The notes under the pieces were generated by a model. That model worked only from the letters and a program-made list of their open reading frames with translations. It did no database searches and was not told the origin of the DNA. A program made the translations under genes and the position numbers. From Leptospira kobayashii (GTDB lineage Bacteria > Spirochaetota > Leptospiria > Leptospirales > Leptospiraceae), in assembly GCF_003114835.2 (NCBI RefSeq), contig NZ_AP025029.1:210192-274191 (forward strand): DNA of 64,000 bases. Direction: 5' to 3'. Positions 1-6,668 of the stretch are shown here, one piece after another; the stretch's first letter is position 1; every line of letters begins with the position of its first letter.

Positions 1-2
1 CA

Positions 3-482
3 GAGCGACTAACAGAAGATAAATACAAAGGATCTTATGAGGGGATAGGAAAATTGATCCGTCAGTATACGAATGCGCCGGGAATTGAAACGGTTCGTTT
101 TTTCGAATTGGTAATTTTTTCCTATCTGACGGGAAACTCGGATATGCATCTGAAGAATTTTTCCCTTCTAACGGAAGAAGACGGAAATATCAGATTGGCT
201 CCGGCTTATGATTTGCTTTCCATAACAATTTTTCATAAAGAAGATCCGGAAGAGTTGGCACTCAGCCTGAACGGAAAGAAAAATAAAATCCAAAGAAAAG
301 ATATTTTATCCTTTGGAGAATCCTTGAAAATCCATCCAATTGCTCTGGAAAAAATTTTGGAGAGAATCCGATCTATGGAAGAGAGGTTACTGGCCCGGAT
401 TTCCAATTATCCGTTCTGCAAAGAAATACTTTCCGAATATTCCGAATTGATTAGAAAAAGATATAGGATTCTATTTGCCTAA
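3..482 (+). CDS. HipA-family Ser/Thr kinase, C-terminal part (5' end outside window)
   Basis: The frame is open from base 3, so the first part of the gene lies outside the window; about 159 residues remain. The motif GNSDMHLKNFSL matches the HipA catalytic loop (Asp-x-His-x-x-Asn) and APAYDLLS matches the metal-binding Asp segment that follows. HipA kinases phosphorylate proteins such as a tRNA synthetase and normally act as the toxin of a HipBA pair. Whether a HipB-like antitoxin precedes it cannot be seen. The family assignment is solid for the C-terminal domain; activity is inferred. Confidence 0.8.
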   Translation, partial: ERLTEDKYKGSYEGIGKLIRQYTNAPGIETVRFFELVIFSYLTGNSDMHLKNFSLLTEEDGNIRLAPAYDLLSITIFHKEDPEELALSLNGKKNKIQRKDILSFGESLKIHPIALEKILERIRSMEERLLARISNYPFCKEILSEYSELIRKRYRILFA

Positions 483-514
483 CGATTGTTTTTTGGCATC
501 GACCCAAACACAGA

Positions 515-1024
515 TTAAGTCAATAGAATGGCAGTGAAAAACAAAATCAGCGAAACAACCGAAGCAACGGTACGGATCGTGTGCAAACGATTCCATGGTT
601 TTTCAAATTCCAATCTTGCCATTGCAATTTCCGCTTCGGTAGAGTTTTTCCCGTTGAAGTTTGCCAGTTTATTGTTCAAAGGTACATTGCCCGCAACGGT
701 CAAACCGAAGGGACCGGCAATATAGAATACGGAAGAAGCGGCTAAAAGATAAAATCGCAAAGAGCCCGGATGATCCGGTGTATTATTTCCATACAGAAAT
801 GTCAAAATAGGGAGAAGAACCGCAGGTCCTAAAAATGTAAGTAGGAAAAAAGGATTTTGAATGACTTCATTGATTTCCTGCATAACCCGTACATATTCCG
901 AATCTTTCAGACGATGTAACGCCCAGTTGACGGATACGGAATAACCGAAAAATACTCCCGCAAGTAGTGCCGTTAACGTACCTGTGATGAGGAAAAGGAT
1001 GGTTTCCCATGTCATTATTTGCAT
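515..1024 (-). CDS. DUF1772-type four-helix integral membrane protein
   Basis: A 169-residue protein with four hydrophobic segments at about residues 8-30, 59-79, 89-111 and 148-168. Between them are an NWALHRL-like element and a polar stretch with PLNNKLANFN, the pattern of DUF1772 (anthrone-oxygenase-like) membrane proteins. The function of bacterial members is not established. ATG 1024 and an ATG nine bases downstream are both possible starts; neither has a clear ribosome binding site. It converges with the HipA-like gene and stands alone. Confidence 0.6.
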   Translation of the reverse strand: MQIMTWETILFLITGTLTALLAGVFFGYSVSVNWALHRLKDSEYVRVMQEINEVIQNPFFLLTFLGPAVLLPILTFLYGNNTPDHPGSLRFYLLAASSVFYIAGPFGLTVAGNVPLNNKLANFNGKNSTEAEIAMARLEFEKPWNRLHTIRTVASVVSLILFFTAILLT

Positions 1025-1224
1025 ATAACAATGATATCGGTAACGTTTTTGCCGTCAATTTTTCCGGCTTGGTTGCTGACACTGCACGTTTGAGTAGGAG
1101 GATTTGTAAATACAGACTGAGCCTCGTAAAATGAATAAAATGTTCGTTAAACTGGAGAGACCTCAGATCTCAATCTGACGAAATTCTTTTTAGAACCGAG
1201 CTTCCTTCTTGACAAATTCGCTTT

Positions 1225-1259
1225 GAATACAACTCTTCAAGTATTGAAGAGTTGTATTC
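1225..1259. repeat. perfect 16-bp inverted repeat with 3-base loop
   Basis: Arms GAATACAACTCTTCAA (1225-1240) and its exact complement (1244-1259) flank the triplet GTA. A 35-base near-palindrome is unlikely by chance. It could be a strong RNA hairpin, a protein-binding site or a remnant of a mobile-element end. No T-run follows on the plus strand, so a simple intrinsic terminator is not supported. Confidence 0.7.
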
Positions 1260-1393
1260 GACCAAAAATCCTCTTTTATTTTTTTCTTCCTTCTTACAAC
1301 TTCCGAACAAAATCGCAAAACAACTAATAAAGCTTTCGCCCGGATCGACCGAGCGTTGTCGTCGAGGGAGAGCCGGATAAAGCGCCTGAGAAT

Positions 1394-1420
1394 AGTAGAA
1401 TATAGTTTTTATATTCTACT
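1394..1420. repeat. 11-bp inverted repeat, 5-base loop
   Basis: AGTAGAATATA (1394-1404) and its exact complement (1410-1420) flank GTTTT. This AT-rich hairpin is embedded within the otherwise GC-rich block beside the transposase. It may be a structural element of a non-coding RNA or a terminator-like hairpin; the sequence alone does not decide. Confidence 0.6.
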
Positions 1421-1474
1421 CTTAAAAGCAAGTGAAGCACTTCTCGCGGTGACGGAGGCAGGGATGCCGGAGTT

Positions 1475-1505
1475 CTCCCGTCGTAACACGGAAGTTACGC
1501 GGGAG
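1475..1505. repeat. 12-bp hairpin with one bulged base
   Basis: CTCCCG-T-CGTAAC (1475-1487) pairs with GTTACGCGGGAG (1494-1505) around the loop ACGGAA; T1481 is the only unpaired base. It resembles a folded recombination site superficially, but the integron core consensus is not met. It lies 25 bases from the 3' end of the transposase gene. Confidence 0.6.
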
Positions 1506-1530
1506 GGAGCGTGGAGTGCGAAACGTTTGT

Positions 1531-2730
1531 TTAGGCCACTTTCTTCCAAGAATAAGTATGATAAAGCCCGCCTAAAACAGGATGAGATACCAATTCATAA
1601 TTGCCATCTTTCGGCTTATAAAGAATGGGAGAAGGAATAGGGGTTTCTTTTTCCAAAGCAAGATGCGTTCTGTTATGATTGTAAAAGTAAATGAACTCTT
1701 CCAACTTTACTCTAAGATGATATTCATTGAGTGGGATGAAATAATCCAAAAATTCTTCCTTACAGGTTTTGACAAATCTTTCCGCATGACCGTTCTGCCA
1801 AGGCGACCGGATGGCTGTTTTTTTATGTTTGATCCCCAGTCTTTCCAAATAACGGGAGAATCTCTTACCGAATAACGTATCGTTATCCGTAAGAACATAA
1901 GAAATATTTTTAGAATTTTTCTTTCTGAGCGCGACTTTGATTACTTTTCTAACCCATCTGGTAGAAGTTTTTACTCTAATGTCGAAATGAAGAATTTGCC
2001 TCGTTTCTAGATCCATAAAAAATATAACTTTATATATCTCCCTAAAGTTATAAGAGAAAACCGTAAATAGATCGGAAACGATCATAGAGTCGGAATGAAG
2101 CGCAAGAAAGTTAGTCCAGGAAAGCCTTTTTCTCGGGTTAGGTGTTTTGCGAAGAGTTTTGATATACTTGGAAACTGATTTTTCCGAGATCAAATGCCCA
2201 AGCTTAATGATGATTCCATGAATTTTCGTAGCACCCCACAGGGGATTTTCTTTTGCAAACCTACGAACAAGTTTGATAATTCTCCAGGGAGTATTAGGTC
2301 TTCCGCCGGCCTTTCTTTTATTCGTAACAATCGTCCAAAAATCTTTGAATTTCTGTTCCCTCCAAGACAATAGAGTATTGGGAGAAACTAAAATTAAGGA
2401 AGATTCCCAACCTGGGAAAAAATAAGATAAAATAACAAGCTTTAATCGGTCCCAAGGTCTTGTATGAAAGATCTTTTTCTTTCGTTTCATTCCGGCAAGT
2501 TGAGTGCGAAGAAACAAATTTTCTAAGATCAATTGTTCTTGAAATTTGCGTGAAAAAATGTATAATAAGACAAACAGTAAGAAAAAATAAAAAACATTCA
2601 CACATAACAAAAAAATGTGGTGGTCATTTGGTAAAGTTCTTTGTAGATTATTTCGTGATTCAATATGCAACTTCCCATAATCGATCTTATGTCGCATTAG
2701 ATTTTGAAGCACATGAGTGGAAAGGCACAT
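1531..2730 (-). CDS. DDE transposase with integrase core domain (solitary IS gene)
   Basis: The protein (399 residues from the first ATG) has a hydrophobic N-terminal stretch, a conserved LILENLFLRTQLAGMKRK segment, a PLWGATKIHG helix-turn-helix element and an rve-type catalytic core. The catalytic triad is visible as the Asp of SDLFTV, the Asp of LTDNDTLFG and the Glu of GHAERF, with 34 residues between the last two. This fits the IS3/IS481-like single-gene integrases common in bacteria. No flanking terminal inverted or direct repeats were recognised, so element borders are undefined. The true start may lie downstream of ATG 2730, which has no ribosome binding site. The frame is intact. Confidence 0.8.
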   Translation of the reverse strand: MCLSTHVLQNLMRHKIDYGKLHIESRNNLQRTLPNDHHIFLLCVNVFYFFLLFVLLYIFSRKFQEQLILENLFLRTQLAGMKRKKKIFHTRPWDRLKLVILSYFFPGWESSLILVSPNTLLSWREQKFKDFWTIVTNKRKAGGRPNTPWRIIKLVRRFAKENPLWGATKIHGIIIKLGHLISEKSVSKYIKTLRKTPNPRKRLSWTNFLALHSDSMIVSDLFTVFSYNFREIYKVIFFMDLETRQILHFDIRVKTSTRWVRKVIKVALRKKNSKNISYVLTDNDTLFGKRFSRYLERLGIKHKKTAIRSPWQNGHAERFVKTCKEEFLDYFIPLNEYHLRVKLEEFIYFYNHNRTHLALEKETPIPSPILYKPKDGNYELVSHPVLGGLYHTYSWKKVA

Positions 2731-2792
2731 AGGTAACAGTTTGGAACACTCTCATGGGTTACACTTCTATCTCAATACATGCTTTACAATTC

Positions 2793-3200
2793 TTAAATTT
2801 TGAAAGCGACCAATCTCCAAAAATTATGCATAGTTAAAATGTAATAAAAGCAATCAGTAGGAATATTAATTCCCCAGTAATTATTGCACAAAGCAATCAA
2901 GTCCAAAACTTGTTGTTCCGTTAATCCCAAATCATTGATTAAGTTCGCTTCGGCGCTAATTTCGCCTTCTGAGATTACTCCTTGGCTGATATCTTCGATA
3001 ATAAAAATGGCAATTTGAGCTCTGACTTCTGGAGAAGCGGTTCCGGATGATGACGAGCAGGCATTATTACTTTGCGCGGTATATACGGAGATTTTACCCG
3101 TAGTATTACGATCCGACTCGTAACTACTGATAATCGGTGTAGCGGTTCCGACACAAAGTGCGATTAGTAAGAAAGAATATAGTAATTTTTTATAACCCAT
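2793..3200 (-). CDS. exported acyl-carrier-protein-like protein lacking the phosphopantetheine serine
   Basis: 135 residues. Residues 1-25 form a signal peptide (KK, then a hydrophobic core); a Cys at residue 16 is not in a good lipobox. A linker rich in Ser/Asn and two Cys follows. From about residue 57 to 128 the pattern fits an acyl carrier protein: an acidic helix, EISAEANLINDLG, a long helix and YWGINIPTD in place of the usual FGIEIPD. At the expected Asp-Ser-Leu site the protein has T-E-Q, so no phosphopantetheine can attach there. Function is unknown. The fold call is by pattern only. Confidence 0.6.
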   Translation of the reverse strand: MGYKKLLYSFLLIALCVGTATPIISSYESDRNTTGKISVYTAQSNNACSSSSGTASPEVRAQIAIFIIEDISQGVISEGEISAEANLINDLGLTEQQVLDLIALCNNYWGINIPTDCFYYILTMHNFWRLVAFKI

Positions 3201-3225
3201 AGTTAAGAAAATTTACGTGTGTTAA

Positions 3226-3253
3226 CTTATAGTGACAAGCAAAAACAATTCAA
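3226..3253 (-). promoter_or_regulatory. predicted promoter of the ACP-like gene
   Basis: On the minus strand TTGAAT (complement of 3248-3253) and TATAAG (complement of 3226-3231) are separated by 16 bases, about 26 bases upstream of ATG 3200. The -35 element lies inside the inverted repeat 3239-3266, so a DNA-binding protein there could block transcription. Confidence 0.45.
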
Positions 3254-3266
3254 TACTTGTTTTTGC
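3239..3266. repeat. 10-bp perfect inverted repeat overlapping the -35 element
   Basis: GCAAAAACAA (3239-3248) and TTGTTTTTGC (3257-3266) flank eight bases. A smaller GCGAC/GTCGC pair follows at about 3265-3284. It could be an operator for the ACP-like gene or a terminator for the deacetylase gene ending at 3351; no clean T-run favours the latter. Confidence 0.5.
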
Positions 3267-3350
3267 GACGAAAAACTCTGTCGCATTATATCTGCAATGT
3301 AATTAAAAAACTTATACCTATTTGGATAAGAGCAATCAAAGCAACATGTT

Positions 3351-4202
3351 TTATTTACCAGAATCCAAATCTGTAATGTAATAATACTCTTTGTCCCAAA
3401 TCATGTACAAAACCCTTGCTGGAATTCCGTAGGCTTCCCTTACATAATCTCCCTGAGATGCATGGATTTCCCAACCTTTCAATTTGGATTCCGTTTCACT
3501 TCTCAAAGAATGTGTAGGAGCCGGTTGGTTCTCAGCTACGAACTTTCCTATCTCTCCACCTAATGTCCGAAAGGCGTTCCGCGGAGTGATTACATATGCG
3601 ATATAACGGGGTCCATGGTAAGTCCCTTTGTTTTGAATCAGTGATTTGAATTCTTTCGCCACTTCACTTGCCGCAAGTCCCATTCTTCTATGATCCTTAT
3701 GGCCTGTTGCGCCGCTTTCCGGCCAGAACGTAAGCAAAATTTCAGGACGATAGGTTTCCATTGCCTGTTTTACTTTTGCCTTTAATTCTTCGAGAGATAC
3801 TTCAGGAACTCCTCCGTCCGGGTAATCCCAGACTTCTTGTTCATCAATTCCCATCGCATAACCGTTTTTAAGTGCTTCTGCCTTTCTGATGAAACCCAAA
3901 TCCTTTTGCCTTGCTACCACCGGAACCTGATGACCTGCCTCTCCTTTGGTAGCAGTGACAAGTGCGGTAAAGGAGCTTGGATCTGATTTTTTAGCTCTGA
4001 CAAATACACTGTTTACCAACTGTTCATCGTCGGGGTGGGCAAAAACTCCCAAAATCCGCTTCGATTTCAAGGAGTCATTGAGAGATGCCACTTCCACAGC
4101 GCTCGGTTCCTGGAACAAAGAGCGAACGAAAAAATAGACAGCCGCCAATCCGACCAATAACAAAACCAATAAGGAAGAAAGAATGATTTTTAAAGCTTTC
4201 AT
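3351..4202 (-). CDS. membrane-anchored PIG-L (LmbE) family deacetylase
   Basis: 283 residues. Residues 5-27 form an N-terminal membrane anchor with little tail before it, placing the enzyme outside the cytoplasmic membrane. The zinc-binding signature AHPDDE is at 55-60 and the second metal motif HKDH at 168-171. PIG-L enzymes remove N-acetyl groups from N-acetylglucosaminyl conjugates and related amides; the substrate here cannot be told. It is a stand-alone gene with 122 bases upstream to the next gene. Confidence 0.85.
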   Translation of the reverse strand: MKALKIILSSLLVLLLVGLAAVYFFVRSLFQEPSAVEVASLNDSLKSKRILGVFAHPDDEQLVNSVFVRAKKSDPSSFTALVTATKGEAGHQVPVVARQKDLGFIRKAEALKNGYAMGIDEQEVWDYPDGGVPEVSLEELKAKVKQAMETYRPEILLTFWPESGATGHKDHRRMGLAASEVAKEFKSLIQNKGTYHGPRYIAYVITPRNAFRTLGGEIGKFVAENQPAPTHSLRSETESKLKGWEIHASQGDYVREAYGIPARVLYMIWDKEYYYITDLDSGK

Positions 4203-4265
4203 AATATTAAAATTTACTAAGATATTAGATAAAATTCGGGATAAGATGCAAGTTTTTTATGAGGT

Positions 4266-4304
4266 TCTCTAAGATACATTCAGGTAAGTAAAGTATCTTA
4301 GAGA
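4266..4304. terminator. 12-bp hairpin downstream of the HAMP-protein gene
   Basis: TCTCTAAGATAC (4266-4277) and its exact complement (4293-4304) enclose a 15-base loop. It lies 21 bases past the stop codon of the minus-strand operon ending at 4325 and ahead of the deacetylase gene. There is no T-run directly after the stem on the minus strand, so it may stall or stabilise RNA rather than act as a classical intrinsic terminator. Confidence 0.5.
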
Positions 4305-4324
4305 TGCTAAAGGAAAAGGAAGGG

Positions 4325-4891
4325 TTATTTTTTGTCGATATCTTTGCCTAGGATCGCCAAACGTTTGTGGATCACTTCGTTCAGGACATCCACAAGCTCC
4401 TGAAATTCATCGTCTTTTCTGATTCGGATCTTTTCAATAGGATCCCCGGAAGCAATCTTCTGCAGAGATCGTTTGATACTGTAAATCGGTCCCGCCATCT
4501 TATGAGATTTGAAAACGGAGAAAATAGTGATCAATGCCAAATATAAAACGGAAAGAGTCACGACTGCGTCGAATTGAATCGTATACATATTCAATTGATG
4601 ATCGTAATTCGGTAGATAAATTTCCCTGGGAACGTATTTGAATTTTTCTTCTCCGGCAGCGGCATCGTCATTTTCGACTTTCCAATATACAATCTGTGCA
4701 TCTTGTCTCAATCGGAAAACCGCACCACCGTCAAACTTCGATTTGTTGAGCCAGTAGAGAAATCCTAAAGTGACCGTCACTCCGGAGATAAACAACAAAG
4801 AATAATGAAGCAAAAACTTAAATTGAAATTCTTTATCAATAATATAACGAAATCGGAAGGCTTTTTTGTTGTCTTTATTGTCGCTGGACAT
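4325..4891 (-). CDS. two-pass membrane protein with cytoplasmic HAMP-like domain
   Basis: About 188 residues from ATG 4891, preceded by GGGGAG at slightly long spacing. A polar cytoplasmic start is followed by a membrane helix near residues 30-50, a periplasmic section of about 65 residues, a second helix near 117-137, and a segment MAGPIYSIKRSLQKIASGDP with a following acidic helix that matches HAMP linkers. No kinase, cyclase or methyl-accepting domain follows, so it ends after HAMP. It lies downstream of the FecR and sigma genes on the same strand and may belong to that envelope-signalling unit. Confidence 0.6.
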   Translation of the reverse strand: MSSDNKDNKKAFRFRYIIDKEFQFKFLLHYSLLFISGVTVTLGFLYWLNKSKFDGGAVFRLRQDAQIVYWKVENDDAAAGEEKFKYVPREIYLPNYDHQLNMYTIQFDAVVTLSVLYLALITIFSVFKSHKMAGPIYSIKRSLQKIASGDPIEKIRIRKDDEFQELVDVLNEVIHKRLAILGKDIDKK

Positions 4892-4975
4892 GGATTGATG
4901 GGACTCCCCAATATGCAAAATCTTTACAAAATCAGAATGCCATAGAAACGGAAATTGTCAAAAAACTATTCAGTT

Positions 4976-6043
4976 TTATCTAATTTTTTCCGTTTCAACA
5001 ATCTTCACAATGGGGATTTCGATCTTTCCGTCGGTTCCTTCAAATTGGAGGTGAGTATCCGTTTGGCCTAAAATGACACCATGGAGCTCGGTTCCATCCT
5101 CTAATCTAACCAATTCCAATCTGGAATACTCTTCATATAGTTTGTTTTCACGAGCAAGGTCTACTTGAGTGTGCAGCGCTTTCAGTTCTTTTTCTTCCTT
5201 TGATCCTAGGGAAATCACTGACTCCGCTTTGTCGGAAGAAACGGAAACTTGTTTTAAAGATTCTAAATAAATACTTTCTTCGGAGTTTTGTGAATTATTC
5301 TTAACTTCAACAGAACCTTCCCGAACGGAAACGGTTTGTTTTCCGTTTTCATCGACGGAAACGCTGAATGTGGTTCCCCGAACGATCGTAGAATAGGAAC
5401 CGGATACGACTTGAAACACAGAATCTTTTTTCAGCTTTCCAACGGTAGCAAGAACCTTTCCTTTCTCAATTCCGATGGTTTGAATGGCGGAAGAATCGGA
5501 TTTCTTAAGATCTGTTAGTTGAACAAGAGAGGCCGAAGCAACCCGAATCCAGGTTTTATTTTCAAAATCAAGATCAACGGAGCCGTTTTCCGCAGTCAGA
5601 ATTTTGTCTCCCGGTCGGATTTTATCCCCTTTTTTCAGTGCAATCTGTACGGTTTCACCCAAATGCAAAAGAAAATTGTTTCCTTTTGATGTTTGAATCT
5701 CGCCCAATAATTCGGAAAACAAAACAGGAGGGGATGCGGCCCCTTTGGCCATTTCGGACGGATTATCCGTGCCTGAAGAAGAATCTTTCAAAAAGAATAC
5801 AAATAATAAAGAAGCTGCTGTTGCAAACAAGGCAGTTCCACCTACTCCCAAAGCCCATTTGAATTTTCCGGGAAAGACGACCACTTGACCTGTCTTAGGC
5901 GGCATGTACAGGTCGGGAAACTTAGGTTCTTTCTTGGAAAGCTCTTCCCAGGAAAGAAACTCCCGATTCAAAGTTGATTTTGAAAGATGAGCCAACCGAC
6001 TTTCCAGTTGCTTTAACTTGTTTGGGTCTAGATCTTTTTTCAT
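4976..6043 (-). CDS. FecR-domain membrane protein, likely partner of the adjacent ECF sigma factor
   Basis: 355 residues. A 60-residue cytoplasmic N-terminus precedes one membrane helix (about 62-85). The outer part carries a FecR domain: KKGDKIRPGDKILT, VDLDFENKTWIRV, KGKVLATVGKL and the signature YSTIVRGTTFSVSV followed by VREGSVEV. The last 50 residues (GTELHGVILG and following) look like a small beta-barrel add-on. The start lies 3 bases from the stop of the sigma gene, so they are co-transcribed. FecR proteins relay envelope signals and often act as anti-sigma or sigma-activating factors. Confidence 0.8.
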   Translation of the reverse strand: MKKDLDPNKLKQLESRLAHLSKSTLNREFLSWEELSKKEPKFPDLYMPPKTGQVVVFPGKFKWALGVGGTALFATAASLLFVFFLKDSSSGTDNPSEMAKGAASPPVLFSELLGEIQTSKGNNFLLHLGETVQIALKKGDKIRPGDKILTAENGSVDLDFENKTWIRVASASLVQLTDLKKSDSSAIQTIGIEKGKVLATVGKLKKDSVFQVVSGSYSTIVRGTTFSVSVDENGKQTVSVREGSVEVKNNSQNSEESIYLESLKQVSVSSDKAESVISLGSKEEKELKALHTQVDLARENKLYEEYSRLELVRLEDGTELHGVILGQTDTHLQFEGTDGKIEIPIVKIVETEKIR

Positions 6044-6046
6044 AGT

Positions 6047-6592
6047 TTAATCCGGTACCAAATTTTCTCTTAAAGCTATGGCAGTAACTTTCTCTGTAGC
6101 ACGTATAACCAAACGGGAAGCAGTGGAAACGGAGACATTCAAAATCTCCGCAATCTGAGTGAGTTGGAAGCCTTCTACGTTCTTTAATAAAATAGCACTT
6201 CTTTCGTCTTCTTTCAGTTCTCCGAGAAAACTGTACAATCTGTCCTCTAAATCCTGATACTCGGCTTGTTTTTCCAAGCGGGGATTGTGACTGTGGAGAT
6301 CGATATCTTCCGAATAAATTTCTTTCGTAGTGGAAAATTTTTTAGCGTAATTGATGGAAAGATTGCGGGCTATGGTGTACAAAACCATAAGGGATTTCTC
6401 TTCCGTGAGACCAGAATCACTGTAATGTTTATGAAAGCTCAAGAAACTGTCTTGCATCAAATCCATTGCCGTATCCGCATTTTGAGTATATTTGTAGAGA
6501 AAATCATAAATCCTTTTATGATTTTTTTCGTAAATTTGACTCATCGAGATTTGATTCTCTGACACAAGAGATAATGTGTTCTGAGAATCCAT
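6047..6592 (-). CDS. ECF-type RNA polymerase sigma factor
   Basis: 181 residues from ATG 6592, which has CAGGG just upstream; a longer frame would overlap the preceding gene and carries an unrelated N-terminus. Region 2 is visible as YEKNHKRIYDFL and TAMDLMQDSFLSFHK. Region 4 is visible as LKEDERSAILLKNVEG and LTQIAEILNVSVSTASRL, the -35-binding helix-turn-helix. Directly followed by the FecR gene, it probably is the transcription factor of a sigma/FecR signalling pair. Confidence 0.85.
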   Translation of the reverse strand: MDSQNTLSLVSENQISMSQIYEKNHKRIYDFLYKYTQNADTAMDLMQDSFLSFHKHYSDSGLTEEKSLMVLYTIARNLSINYAKKFSTTKEIYSEDIDLHSHNPRLEKQAEYQDLEDRLYSFLGELKEDERSAILLKNVEGFQLTQIAEILNVSVSTASRLVIRATEKVTAIALRENLVPD

Positions 6593-6668
6593 GCCCTGAC
6601 AAGTAAAATCTAATCTTTCTCTCTGTTTATGATGACAAATAACGAATGGGATTTTCTCAGGAAAAAAC

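Larger units (their letters stand above)
1083..1530. other. 448-base gene-free stretch with a GC-rich, hairpin-rich block
   Basis: No convincing gene is seen here. The first 240 bases are AT-rich like the rest of the window. From about 1335 to 1525 the composition turns GC-rich and contains several short inverted repeats, listed separately. The block ends against the 3' end of the transposase gene, so it may be the non-coding end of the mobile element or a separate structured repeat. A short frame at 1356-1640 crosses the block but resembles no protein and overlaps the transposase. Confidence 0.5.

Noticed and set aside
1475..1505. Integron attC-like site (hairpin with one extrahelical base) beside the transposase
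   Set aside because: The boxes do not match RYYYAAC/GTTRRRY, and no integron integrase or cassette array is visible. A match of GCCCGCCTAA near 1568 to Vibrio repeats lies in the transposase coding sequence.
1356..1640. A 94-codon plus-strand frame across the hairpin block
   Set aside because: It overlaps the transposase 3' end and gives no recognisable protein.
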